From Arctopsyche grandis (lineage: Eukaryota > Arthropoda > Insecta > Trichoptera > Hydropsychidae), in NCBI RefSeq assembly GCF_051622035.1, contig NC_135365.1:22091501-22155500 (forward strand): DNA of 64,000 nt. Reading direction: 5' to 3'. Each line of letters opens with the position of its first letter. Position 1 is the stretch's first letter. This document shows, one piece after another, positions 10,366-24,800 of this stretch. The notes under the pieces were generated by a model. The model saw only the letters and a program-made list of their open reading frames with translations. It made no database searches and was not told the DNA's origin. Made by a program: the position numbers and the translations under genes.

Positions 10366-11149
10366 CACCGGTCGCTCGGCCTGGCGTCACATGACGCTTC
10401 CCCGCATATCCTCGACCACTTGACTCTGATTAGCTATGTTTCTACAGTCCGGCACATACCCACATATCCACATTCACATATCGCGTACGTTTTTATATAT
10501 GTATATATTATTTTCTTTATAATTTTTCATTTGTAGGATAAGTAGATGTATACATTTTAGACAACTTCTATTTATGTTTAATAGAAGTGTTTATTAGTTT
10601 AATAACCCTTTTCTTCGCACTTGATTGAAGCTGTTTGAGAAGCTACCAAACTAAATTGGATTTGTAGGGCTATTCTTTAAACAGAGAAATGTAAAAAGAC
10701 TTGTAAAAAGTAGTACTATCATACAATAAGTAATAAAAATTGAATCCTTCAAGATATTAACCAAGACAGTGGCGTGCCATTGACGCGTTGAAGGTGTCAA
10801 ATGTCACAGGGTTGAGAAAAGAGCAGGGACAACCGACAGAGATTGCATTATATTATTTAGATCATTCGCATGTATTGTGTATATTTGAATTCTCTTTTTA
10901 ATGCAAATATTGGCAAAATAAATATTTCTATTAGACATACCCGATAGTTTATGTTGATTTTGTGGCGATGTAATTTTTGAGAACCTTTTAAGTGAATTCA
11001 AGATAAGATGCTAGTTTTTTGGATACGAGAATTTTATGTAAGGCCAAATTAGAACCTGATAAGTTTGGCGAATGGTTATGGATCATTCAGGAGATCATAG
11101 ATAGTTTTCAGGATATCTATACACTTGTTACCATCCAACCATCTCCCCT
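10359..11149. other. Intergenic DNA, nothing identified
   Basis: A CAGTGGCGTGCC word near 10769 resembles a hAT terminus, but no partner end was found. Confidence 0.4.
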
Positions 11150-11260
11150 GTAGCCTTCCATGCACCCTTTTACATACATTCTCTCGTGTACCATTTGTCT
11201 ATCTATCGTCCGTTCTTCGTCCGCTCGACCCGCCAATTGCCATTTCAATATCTCTGAGGG
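11150..11260 (-). mobile_element. Diverged fragment of the RTE-type retrotransposon (3' coding part)
   Basis: CCCGCCAATTGCCATTTCAA, with a CGTCCGTTCTTCGTCC block and a TTTTACATACATTCTCTCG block before it, parallels the minus-strand copy of the RTE C-terminal region (about 15490-15600: CCCGCCCATTGCCATTTCAA). The fragment is heavily diverged and non-coding. Confidence 0.6.
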
Positions 11261-11454
11261 GCAAACACACTGAATCGTACGGCATGGACGTGCTCGTCGT
11301 TTCCAGCTGGGAGGGCGTTTCTTCAAGTCACTGCTAATTCGTATGATCTTATTGTAACGTAGAGATTAGGTAATTGGTGCTCGTCGACCACTGGTTTACT
11401 GTCGCTGATCACCTGGTCTGGCGTTCGAGCTAAAAAGGCCTCAGTGTATAAACG

Positions 11455-11580
11455 AGCCAGGTCTACCTCACGGTACCGAAAGTCAAAAGATCGAAAAAGC
11501 AAATATCGGAAGGCAAAGATTGAAAATCGAAAGATCTTAAGTCGAAAGATCAAAAAAAAGGGTGCATAGTAAACGGTACT
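11455..11580. repeat. Repeat rich in TCGAAAGATC, related to the element at 34869-35242
   Basis: The block GGTCTACCTCACGG, the repeated words TCGAAAGATC / GATCGAAA, and GGGTGCATAGTAAAC match the arms of the palindromic element at 34869-35242. Here there is one arm only, running into the (TA)n tract. Confidence 0.65.
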
Positions 11581-11583
11581 ATG

Positions 11584-11586
<3 letters not shown>

Positions 11587-11627
<41 letters not shown>
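11587..11627 (+). repeat. (TA)n microsatellite
   Basis: Near-perfect TA run, immediately followed by the presumed 5' end of the RTE element. Confidence 0.9.
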
Positions 11628-11630
<3 letters not shown>

Positions 11631-14600
11631 TTCGGTCTTTCGTGTCATGTGAGGAGGACGTGCTTCTGCGTTCCTCCCGCTATTACTCGCTTAAACCCGG
11701 CTATTGCACGAAATTTAACTTAACCATCTAATCACTTATTTTACTAATTGCATCCTAGTATAATTTAAGTGTAAAAATAAACAGCAAATCGGTCGTAAAA
11801 AGCGGTTTTATATCAGTTATTTCGAAAAATTTTGTGCTAATTTTTGTGCCAAATCGGTGTCAAACGAGATACATCTCCCTACCTGAATACAAAAAAAGGG
11901 TCCTTCGCCAGCCAAGTCGGTCCCACAGAAGCAATAAATCTTCCACATAATTGCTTCCAGCCAAAAATCTTTAACGAACTTTACTTAATAGAATAATAGC
12001 AAACAGAAACGGTGTTTCCCAACTGTCTATCAGTTCTTTTTCATATTTAAATTATATTAAAGTAATTCGTGTAATTTTATATACTTTACTAAAGTTATTA
12101 TTAAAATATTAAATTGCAAACCGCACTCACATATATAAATCCGTTGTCTCCAAAGAGGCGTCTCACGATAAAGATCTGTAAAAAAGTAGTATAACAATTG
12201 CTAATCTATTATTATCATAACTAACTACTTTCACTTACAAAGTAACCCTGTTAAATGGCATGTAATAACTCATAAGTGATCCAAGTGATACCTAGGATGA
12301 CTATATGTCAAAGCTGACCACAGAGAAGAGTTTATGGCGGTAAGAACTCACTCCTTGAATGGAAATCTCTCTCAAGTACCGCCTTTTTCTCAACACATCT
12401 TGGATAAATGCGAGAAAAATAATATCCAAACCTCCAACAAGGTAAGAGTGACGATGGATGATAGCTTAGCTAATAGAAACCTGTATTTAGCCACGTACAA
12501 TGTAAGAACGTTATCGAGTGAAGGAAGTGTGCTTGCATTAGAGAATGAACTAGAAAGTATCAAATGGGATTTAGTAGGACTTAGCGAAGTAAGACGAAAA
12601 CAGGAAAACCAAATAATCCTAAAAAGTGGTAACTGTCTCTACTGGAGAGGGCTACCAAATGGTAGAATAGGAGGAGTAGGGTTTCTTATCAATAAGAGAA
12701 TAGAAAGAAATATTATAGAAATAAACGACATATCGGAACGTATATGCTATGTAGTATTAAGAATCTCGAGCAGGTACACTTGTCAAATCTTCCAAGTGTA
12801 CGCCCCCACATCTAGCCACCCAGACGAGGAAATAGAAGACTTCTACGAAAAACTACAGGGCGCATACGATAATAGCCGCCACCACTTTAAAATAATCATG
12901 GGCGACTTTAACGCAAAAATAGGACAAAAGGCAAACACAGAAAGAGCAGTAGGCAATTTTGGTACCGGCCAAAGAAACGACAGAGGCGATCGCCTCATAG
13001 AATTCGCAGAACACAACAGGCTCTTCATCACTAATTCATTTTTCAGGAAAAACACCAACAATAAGTGGACTTGGGAGAGTCCTAAAGGAGACAGAAACGA
13101 GATCGATTTCATCCTAACAAATGCCCTGCACTCCGTTAAAGACGTTAGTGTTTTAAGTAAAGTAGATATAGGCAGCGATCACAGATTAGTCCGTGCCAAG
13201 ATGGCCATTAATATAAATTGCGAACGTAGGAAATTAATAAAAGGATGCAGTAACTCTCCAGATTTCGCTCAACTAAGGTCTAGGAAAAAGGAATTCGAAC
13301 TCGAACTTGGAAATCGATACGGGAAATTAAACCCAGAAGCAGACATCGAGGAATTGAACACTGTAATTAGTTCGGTTCTAACCTCAACAGGTAAGAAATT
13401 AGGTGGTTTCAGGAAACAGATTAAATTAAGCAAAATTTCAGCGGAAACAAAAAACCTAATTAAGCATAAAAGGAATTTAGATAGGGATAATAATAAGCAA
13501 GAATACAATCTAGTAAATAAGGAAATTAAGAAGAGAATAGTCAGGGATGTCAGGGATTTTAACAGCAAGCTAATAGAAAATACCATTAAGAATAACCGTA
13601 GCCTGAAAAAGTGCAAACAGGATCTTTTCTTAGGCAAAAACCAAATGATCGCAATCAGATCAGAGAGCGGAGTAATAATTAGGAATAGAGAAGAAATCAT
13701 AGACAGAGTTTACACGTTCTATGCAAAACTATACGAGAACGACAACGGCCAATTCCCCACTCTGGAATCGACACACGGCCAAAGGGTTCCTGCAGTATTG
13801 CCTAGCGAAGTAGAGGCCGCTAAAAACTGCAAAGAATGGTAAAACCCCAGGGGAAGATAATATTCCCATCGACTTACTAAAATGTGGCGGCCCCCCCCTA
13901 ATTAATATCTTAGCTAGGCTTTTCAGCAAATGCATCCAGAACCAAGCTATACCAGAAGGATGGAATAACGCAACTATCATTTTAATACACAAAAAAGGCG
14001 ACAAAAGCGATATCAAGAACTACCGACCCATTAGTCTACTTTCAGCGGTCTACAAGCTCTTCACGAAGGTTATTACAGAAAGGCTGAAGAATATCCTCGA
14101 CGAGAACCAACCTATAGAGCAGGCAGGGTTTAGGGCAAATTTCAGCACAATGGACCACCTCCAAGTAGTTGGCGAACTAATCGAGCGCGCCAACGAATAT
14201 CAACGGCCACTGTGCCTAGGTTTCGTCGATTATGAGAAAGCCTTCGATACAGTTAGTCATAATGCAGTACTTAACGCTCTAAAAACACAGGGAGTGCCGG
14301 AACCCTATGTGGGACTGTTAGCTACAATATATAAGAATGCCACAGCTTCAGTTAAAATTTTTTCAGGTACAGATAGATTTAGCATAGGAAAAGGAGTAAG
14401 ACAAGGAGATACAATCTCGCCCAAGTTATTCAATGCGGTGCTTGAGGGAGTTTTCAGGAAATTGGATTGGGATACAGCCGGAGTAAGCATCAATGGTCGC
14501 TTTTTGAGTCACCTTCGGTTCGCAGACGATATAGTTTTAGTAGCTCGTGATTCAGCTGACCTACTTATCAGACTAATACAGCTGGACAGGGAAAGTAGAA

Positions 14601-15298
14601 AAGTAGGATTAAAAATTAACGTAGATAAGACTAAACTAATGTTCAATAGTTATTGCATGCCTGATAGCATCCCCTTAGATGATAAACCAGTAGAAGTAGT
14701 AAATAATTATTTATATTTAGGTCAAATAATTGACATGTCTGGTAGTAAAAATGAAGAGATAAAGAGACGTATGAAATTAGGGTGGAGTGCATTTGGACGG
14801 ATGAATGCTGTTTTTAAATCAAAAATGCCACTCTGCCTGAAGAAAAGGATCTTTGATCAATGCGTTTTGCCAGTGATGACGTATGGATGTGAAACTTGGA
14901 CACTGAACGCCAAGATGCAAAATAAAATCCAATGCACTCAAAGAAGTATGGAACGCTGTATGCTTGGCATAACGAGGAAAGACAGGAAGCGGAACACGTG
15001 GGTGAGAAATATGACAAGGGTAGTGGACATAGTGGATAGAGTGAAGAGATTGAAATGGCAATGGGCGGGTCACGTAGCTAGGAGGATGGACGAAAGGTGG
15101 ACAAAAGAAGTGCTTGAATGGTACCCGAGAGAAGGCAAAAGAGTAAAAGGAAGACCGCAAGGAAGATGGGTGAACGAAATTAGGAAAATGTGCGGAATGA
15201 GATGGATGAGTGTTGCGCAAAACAGAGACGAGTGGAAGCGTGTTGGAGAGGCCTTCATCCAGCAGTGGATGGCGAATGGCTGTAAATGATGATGATGA

Positions 15299-15300
<2 letters not shown>
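11628..15300 (+). mobile_element. RTE-clade non-LTR retrotransposon, near full length (copy 1)
   Basis: A presumed 5' UTR of about 700 bp (from GAGTTCGGTCTTTCG after a (TA)n tract) precedes an endonuclease + reverse transcriptase reading frame that ends at 15289. The 3' end is a short (GATGAT)n tail passing into (TA)n. A microsatellite tail of this kind, an apurinic-type endonuclease and the single-ORF layout fit the RTE clade. The exact 5' boundary is inferred. No target-site duplication was defined, because both ends lie against TA repeats. Confidence 0.8.
12334..15289 (+). pseudogene. RTE endonuclease/reverse transcriptase, broken by a 2-bp deletion
   Basis: The N-terminal half (12334-13842) is an exonuclease-endonuclease-phosphatase domain, with LATYNVRTL, GLSEVRRK, VYAPTS, MGDFNAKIG, EIDFILTN and SDHRLV in order; these supply the expected metal and catalytic residues. 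The second half (open to 15289) is a reverse transcriptase, with FVDYEKAFDTV (motif A), GVRQGDTISP (motif B) and RFADDIVL (motif C, FADD), then a Cys-containing C-terminal region (GCETWTLN, GHVARR, KGRPQGRW). The frame breaks at about 13820, where GAGGCCGCTAAAA stands against GAGGCCGCGCTAAAA in copy 2, a 2-bp deletion. Otherwise the sequence is nearly intact, which indicates recent insertion. The first of several possible starts is used; ATG 12454 is an alternative. Confidence 0.92.

Positions 15301-15370
<70 letters not shown>
15301..15370 (+). repeat. (TA)n centre of the RTE palindrome
   Basis: About 34 TA units lie between the converging 3' ends of the two RTE copies. Confidence 0.95.
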
Positions 15371-17297
15371 CATTCGCCATCCACTGCTGGATGAAGGCCT
15401 CTCCAACACGCTTCCACTCGTCTCTATTTTGCGCAACACTCATCCATCTCATTCCGCACATTTTCCTAATTTCGTTCACCCATCTTCCTTGCGGTCTTCC
15501 TTTTACTCTTTTGCCTTCTCTCGGGTACCATTCAAGCACTTCTTTTGTCCACCTTTCGTCCATCCTCCTAGCTACGTGACCCGCCCATTGCCATTTCAAT
15601 TTCTCCACTCTATCCACTATGTCCACTACCCTTGTCATATTTCTCACCCACGTGTTCCGCTTCCTGTCTTTCCTCGTTATGCCAAGCATACAGCGTTCCA
15701 TACTTCTTTGAGTGCATTGGATTTTATTTTGCATCTTGGCGTTCAGTGTCCAAGTTTCACATCCATACGTCATCACTGGCAAAACGCATTGATCAAAGAT
15801 CCTTTTCTTCAGGCAGAGTGGCATTTTTGATTTAAAAACAGCATTCATCCGTCCAAATGCACTCCACCCTAATTTCATACGTCTCTTTATCTCTTCATTT
15901 TTACTACCAGACATGTCAATTATTTGACCTAAATATAAATAATTATTTACTACTTCTACTGGTTTATCATCTAAGGGGATGCTATCAGGCATGCAATAAC
16001 TATTGAACATTAGTTTAGTCTTATCTACATTAATTTTTAATCCTACTTTTCTACTTTCCCTGTCCAGCTGTGTTAGTCTGATGAGTAGGTCTGCTGAATC
16101 ACGAGCAACTAGAACTATATCGTCTGCGAACCGAAGGTGACTCAAAAAGCGACCATTGATGCTTACTCCGGCTGTATCCCAATCCAATTTCCTGAAAACT
16201 CCCTCAAGCACCGCATTGAATAACTTGGGCGAGATTGTATCTCCTTGTCTTACTCCTTTTCCTATGCTAAATCTATCTGTACCTGAAAAAATTTTAACCG
16301 AAGCTGTGGCATTCTTATATATTGCAGCTAACAGTCCCACATAGGGTTCCGGCACTCCCTGTGTTTTTAGAGCGTTAAGTACTGCATTATGACTAACTGT
16401 ATCGAAGGCTTTCTCATAATCGACGAAACCTAGGCACAATGGCCGTTGATATTCGTTGGCGCGCTCGATTAGTTCGCCAACTACTTGGAGGTGGTCCATT
16501 GTGCTGAAATTTGCCCTAAACCCTGCCTGCTCTATAGGTTGGTTCTCGTCGAGGATATTCTTCAGCCTTTCTGTAATGACCTTCGTGAAGAGCTTGTAGA
16601 CCGCTGAAAGTAGACTAATGGGTCGGTAGTTCTTGATATCGCTTTTGTCGCCTTTTTTGTGTATTAAAATGATAGTTGCGTTATTCCATCCTTCTGGTAT
16701 AGCTTGGTTCTGGATGCATTTGCTGAAAAGCCTAGCTAAGATATTAATTAGGGGGGGGCCGCCACATTTTAGTAAGTCAATGGGAATATTATCTTCCTCT
16801 GGGGTTTTACCGTTCTTTGCAGTTTTTAGCGCGGCCTCTACTTCGTTAGGCAATACTGCAGGAACCCTTTGGCCGTGTGTCGATTCCAGAGCGGGGAATT
16901 GGCCGTTGTCGTTCTCGTATAGTTTTGCATAGAACGTGTAAACTCTGTCTATGATTTCTTCTCTATTCCTAATTATTACTCCGCTCTCTGATCTGATTGC
17001 GATCATTTGGTTTTTGCCTAAGAAAAGATCCTGTTTGCACTTTTTCAGGCTACGGTTATTCTTAATGGTATTTTCTATTAGCTTGCTGTTAAAATCCCTG
17101 ACATCCCTGACTATTCTCTTTTTAATTTCCTTATTTACTAGATTGTATTCTTGCTTATTATTATCCCTATCTAAATTCCTTTTATGCTTAATTAGGTTTT
17201 TTGTTTCCGCTGAAATTTTGCTTAATTTAATCTGTTTCCTGAATCCACCTAATTTCTTACCTGTTGAGGTTAGAACCGAACTAATTACAGTGTTCAA
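15371..17297 (-). pseudogene. RTE reverse transcriptase, open frame without native start or stop
   Basis: On the minus strand the frame runs from about 17297 through motifs FVDYEKAFDTV, GVRQGDTISP and RFADDIVL to GEAFIQQWMAN. It then reads out into the TA tract as an Ile-Tyr repeat, because the normal stop lies beyond the truncation. The endonuclease half is absent. The reading frame between the conserved motifs is intact, unlike copy 1. Confidence 0.88.
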
Positions 17298-17339
17298 TTC
17301 CTCGATGTCTGCTTCTGGGTTTAATTTCCCGTATCGATT
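15371..17339 (-). mobile_element. RTE-clade retrotransposon copy 2, 5'-truncated and inverted
   Basis: This is the reverse complement of 13312-15278. It starts (5' side) inside the region between endonuclease and reverse transcriptase, at AATCGATACGGG, so the endonuclease is missing. On the 3' side it stops at GCGAATG, a few bases before the stop codon seen in copy 1. The RT frame is open throughout. It carries the two bases deleted in copy 1, and the arms differ in length by exactly 2 bp (1,969 against 1,967). A handful of substitutions are visible, for example a Thr/Ala and an Ile/Thr difference, so identity is above 99%. Confidence 0.93.
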
Positions 17340-17350
17340 CGATATATATA

Positions 17351-19200
<1,850 letters not shown>

Positions 19201-21068
19201 TTGTATACACATATGTACATATGTAATATATTTTAAAATATCAGAAAGGAGTTGTTTCTAAATTATATTTTTATCAGCAGCGAAAACTTGAAAAAGGTTA
19301 AAATCCACTAAAATGTATTGAATCATTGGAAATTAGCAATTATAATTGATCTTTTGTACTCTAAATGTTTATCCATGTTCAACCCTTGACCCAAACGATG
19401 ATAGCAATTAATTAGTGAGTGATTCTGTTTTTTTTTTGTGATGACCCTATTCGCAAGTTAAAGTGTGATTTAGAATTTAAATTGACGTTTTGTTACGACA
19501 TTGTGAGACTGCTGATAGACGCTTTTTTATTAGACACTCATAAATTGAAATTGAATGAGAAACTTCATTAGTACTGAAAAAATTGCAAAAAATGAATACG
19601 GACAATCGTCGAATCAGCACATACATATTGCATTTCGTAATCGTTCAGAAAGTGTTCTTCTTTCAAGGGGCAAAGTCCCGCTAGTCAAGGGTCATTGTAC
19701 TGACGTCCCTTTAGACTTGGTAATTCCCGATGCTGCTCTTTGAACATCGAATCCTGTTTTACTGGCTCCAAAAATTAAACGTTTCAAAATTGGATAATGA
19801 TTTCAACTTCTTTTTTCTTCTCTTGACGGAGGATTGTGATTCGTTACTCATTATTCTCTACAATACCTATATTTGTGGAACTGGTTTGTTGAATGAATCA
19901 GATTTGATCCCTCCAATTGTGTTCTGTTCTGATAGGTATCGATCGATATTGTTATATACACATGTACGTACGTAGATACTTAACAATTCAACACGATTAT
20001 TGGATTACTTAAGTCCCTGAGACATTGATATAACAATTGTATTTTTATTTGTGACCGTGCTAACATTGTTGCAGGAGTAGCTAGTGTGATGTGCATTTAA
20101 TAGCACATCAAGTGGAAACTCATTACACGTTCATAAATAGGGAAACTCTTAATTGAAGTTATAAAGAATGTCGGAGAATAGGCGACAAGACTAATAGAAA
20201 GATTGGATCACACGCCCACGTATGAGCCATTAGTGAATTTAATCTATCACAAGTCAAAAATTAGAGGGAAAACTGTGGGGTGGTCGAAAAACATACAATG
20301 GCAAAGGTCGGGTCATTCAATTCGGGGTTGGATCGATTCTGTGCGAATCTAGGTCGCCGAATGTGTACACTTAGCAAATTACAGGTGAAACGTATAAAAC
20401 TGTAGAACAAAAAAAAAACAACACAGGAATGAGTTATATAAAGAAAACATTTTTTTTTAAATATATAACATTTATTTGAGATTTGACTTTATAAGACTGT
20501 TCACATATGTGATAAAATTTGACATGAATAACATTGAATAGGAAAATATATATAATAATAATAACGTATTGTAGATAAGACGTATAAGTACTACACAATA
20601 TGATTAATTATATTATTCTTGATATTTTTAGAGGATTTTCATTGATAATTACTAATTTGTGCGTTAGTTTCAATGGGCAAAAACCCTCTCACTTACTTAA
20701 AATTATATATGTATATTTTTTAAATATCTTGTAAAATACTTTAGTATAATTTTTCAATAAATTCATTTAGAATGAATGTGTACTGCAATGAACATCATCG
20801 TCACTATATGATAATATAATTTTGATTAAGAATTACATTTTTTTTGGTTCAATATAAAGTTTAAAACGAATCCTCTAGTCTCGAATAAAAATCTAATACA
20901 ATAAATATATTTTATATATTGTACATACATTGAAATATAATCCTACTGCAAAATTGTTATTAGATCTACACATAAGTTTAATTTCGCACACATATTTAGA
21001 CTATAGTTCAGGTATATTCATACTATCCAACAGTTCACGGCTACAGCACCTCACATAAACGAAAGCTT
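19201..21068. other. Intergenic DNA 3' of BPNT1, nothing identified
   Basis: Only short frames. Several AATAAA words on the minus strand (complement TTTATT at 20467 and 21415) could serve as distal polyadenylation signals for BPNT1. Confidence 0.4.
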
Positions 21069-21315
21069 CTATTCATACTATACAGCAGCGCACGTTCAGA
21101 CATGTTTTGGCCGATTGTAAGGCAAAATCAGGTTACATAAACATTACAATATAGCTTGTGTCGAGACAATAATGTCACAATATGACATTTCATATGCATA
21201 TTCAGAGCACTTTCATTAGTACGAGTGCACTCGCTACTATGACGTCTCATCCGGCGTGAATATTTCCAAAGAAAACCGGTTTTGCTTGATGCATACTGCT
21301 GTTTAGTATGAATAG
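21069..21315. mobile_element. 247-bp MITE-like inverted-repeat element
   Basis: CTATTCATACTATACAGCAG at the left faces CTGCTGTTTAGTATGAATAG at the right (one mismatch). Related words ATTCATACTATCCAACAG (about 21016) and GCTAATATGAATAGG (about 21400) lie just outside, suggesting a second nested or flanking pair. No target duplication was identified. Confidence 0.55.
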
Positions 21316-21885
21316 ATTTTGTCAGATACTGCTATTACGTCTACGCCACGTTAGACGTGAACATAAAATGTACTAAAGAATACTTTTCGTACTGCCGTGC
21401 TAATATGAATAGGCGTTTATTCACAACATCAAAAATAGCTACATAAATTGTTAGCAAATAAGTCAACTACCTAATCTCAAACAAATTACAAATACATACA
21501 TATTTTTAATACAATGCAACAATACCGATATTAAAATAAAAACAAAACAAATTCATCGCTTATTCTAATTGTTAGGTGTGTATAGTTTAACTCGTACTTC
21601 ACAAGTCATATTAAAATAAAATATATGTTAATAAAAATCACAAATTTAAAACGACCTCTGTCAACGAGAGATCAAATACACAACAAACAAAATAAAAAGA
21701 GGCAAGTTCACATTACTCGCGACTATTCAAGTACATATACGTATATATTTTTTTACGACAATAATATTCTGACAGGCAGAAAAAAGCCCACAGTTTTTAC
21801 AATAATTTAGGAATGTTTTGCAATTCGATAGTATACGGTCATAATTTAAATTTTTTATTTTTTTATTTAATAGCTGTCAATTCGG

Positions 21886-24800
21886 TTAATCTTTCAGTGT
21901 TGTTTTAACGTGTTCTGGTATGAGATCAGTCAACGCTTGATGCATTTGAACCGTAGGTGCTGCCAAAACGCCGGAGCGATTGGGACGAGATACGTTGGAT
22001 CCATAGTTATACGGCCGACCTAAAATATCGGTGAGAGATCCTCCGGCCGCTCGTAGTATTGCCTCCGGAGCGCACGTATCCCACTTTTTGCAACCCGGCG
22101 ATGCAAACACATATGCAGTAGCGGTACCTTCCAGCAATTGCAACACCTAAAAGTAATAAACATCAATGAAATTAGATTTCACATATTCTGAAGTCTGGTA
22201 TTTTTATTTTATCTATGTATGCAGTAACAATAGATGAAGTTTTGTGATCATGCGAAAATTCGAACTCGAGATTTCGACTGATTCCAACTCAGAATCGATC
22301 ACTGATCACGTTTTCATGATCTAGAAAAAATGTGTGTGTGTGTCTGTGTGTCAGTGTATTTTTGAACACTGTTATTCCTATCGAACTGAAACTTAGCATC
22401 GGTTACTGAAATTCTTATCGATGTGTGTAAATTTTTTTCAAATTTTTAAGTTGACCGGAAATGGTACCTCCCCTTATAGGTATCCTCTTTTTTTTAAGTT
22501 TTTGAATTCAATTATCTCCCAAGCCGCTAACTGAATCGGACATAATTTTTTTTTATATGCATTAGAAATAATAATCTTTATAACTTTATATTTTTTAAAT
22601 ATTTTTATCTGAACCGGAAGTAGTACTTTTACTCTAGAGAATCGAGGTTTTTTATGTTTTTCTCCGAAACCTTTTGGTTTATTAAACTGAAATTTCATAT
22701 CTAGAAGTTTAAACTTAATACCAAGCTATGTATAAAATTTGGTAAGCATCCGTCAACCAGAAGTGGCAGTTTAATCTTGTTCGATTTTTCTTCCACTATA
22801 TTTTTCGACCCCTTAAACACGTGTGCTCTTCACGAAAAAATTCAATTATAATTCTTGTATTAATGTGATTCAAGTATAATTCTTGTATTAATTTAATAAA
22901 CCGGAAGTGGGATTTCTTCCTCTTAGAAAGGTCAAAAATGTTGTCGCCACTACTCTATCCACACCCCTGACGTATCAAGCTGAAAATTTATATTTGTATT
23001 CTTTATGTACTAACTTAAAACTGATAAGGTTTTGATCAGAATTCGTAAACCGGAAGTAGTATTTTTTTTTAAAACAATATTTCATTATTTTATTTTGACC
23101 TTTTAAATTATTTTTATTTTATTGATATTTAATGTGTATAATAATTATACTGATTTGAAGCAATAAAAAAAATTCGAACAAAATCCGACAACCGGAAGTA
23201 GAACTTTTGTCTTGTGTAAGTTTCCCTACATTTGCGCCCAATTTGTATCGAAAATGCTGTCATAGCCCGGTATGTGTATGTACGAATTTTGTTTTGTGAC
23301 CTTATATTCCTCAAATACATAGATAAAGTCATAGGTTGGTCACATCCAATTTTTTTAATATACGTAGGTAAGAATTGTAAATGATCACAAACCTTGTATC
23401 CTGCTCCGCCGACTCTCAAAACCTTTTCCGGTTTCATCGCTTCCAAGCAGCTTTCAGCTAGAGAATTTGAGTGGGAGCGTGAAGTTGTGACGATGAGGGG
23501 AATCGGTTCCTTGGTTCGAGGTATAGGCGGTAATCCTTCGATGCCGAAACCTTGCAAGCCCCAAATCGTACGACCGGCCCCGTCTTCAGAGCTTCCCCCC
23601 CAAAATGGCTGATGAATCACTCCACCGATCGGCTGCTCGCGGATTGATATTCCTATCAGTACAGTTACATGTTCTAAAAATCCTAAAAATACAAAAAAAA
23701 ACAAACGCACGTCAAAAGCGTGTACGTGATGGATATAAAAAAAATTAGCCTGTTAAAATGAAAGGAGCAAGAATGGTGTGTAAGAACCTCTCCGAGTATT
23801 AAGAATTGAATGTTAATATAATATGTACAGCTCAGTCTGCAAATTTTGCATACATAAGAGATTACGCATATTTTGTACATTAGAGATGGTAATATTTACA
23901 GGTAAAAAAAGTGAGTGATTGTGGGACGGTGTTAACGCTAGGGGCTGCACCATCACATCCAAATTAGTTACAAGAGGTTACTACTATTAATGTTATCGTC
24001 ACTCGTTACCATATTCTGAATGTAGTAAACTTAGGTACCACTTGGCACCGATAAACGGGTGAGTTATGTACGCTTTCCACCTTTCCCACGTATTGCCATT
24101 TAGCATTAACGCACCTAGAATTACAAATACATTGATAAAGTTGTGTGCCGACATTTTATGTACAATAACAAAGCAGTGGTTAAACTGAGAACGCGAACAT
24201 TACACATTTACACACTACGAGCAATTCGTAAACTGCACGAACAACATACATGGAATGTGCTATTAAATTGAAAACAAATAAAGTGGTGATTAGAACAGTC
24301 GAACAGTTATCTAACGAATAATATAAACTACATGCTTTGTTTATTCGTTAGCCTCGATACAGAGATTATGTTAATTAAATACAATATACTTCAAACACAT
24401 ATGTGTGTAATATATTATGAGCCGAGTAGGAATTTGAACCCATTATATGGATGTTTGCAAACGCTGTTAGCATTAAACATTACAAATACAGTCTTTTGTT
24501 ATTGAAATTTATTTTTTTCATACATTATCAATAAAAAAATCAAATCAACTTGCGTGAGATAAATGGGATAAATTATACCTTGCGTATATTCAGACGTTCC
24601 ATCGAGTGGATCGACCCAAACCACGACATCTTCTTCTGTGATATCTTCCAACGTGTCCGGGCATTTTTTCTTCAATATTTCAGGATCTCCATGGGTTATT
24701 AACCAATCACTTGGCACCTGAGAATGTACACGTGCGACTTTTAAGCATTACACAATGAAAATAATATGAAATTTGCTATTAAATATTATATAGATAAATA

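Noticed and set aside
15210-15830. Overlapping long frames with Ile-Tyr repeats on both strands near 15.3 kb and 18.9 kb
   Set aside because: Translations of (TA)n microsatellites joined to antisense RTE sequence.
22441-23200. Possible CRISPR-like regularly spaced repeats
   Set aside because: Period of about 145 bp, diverged units and intron location in a eukaryote; not a CRISPR array.
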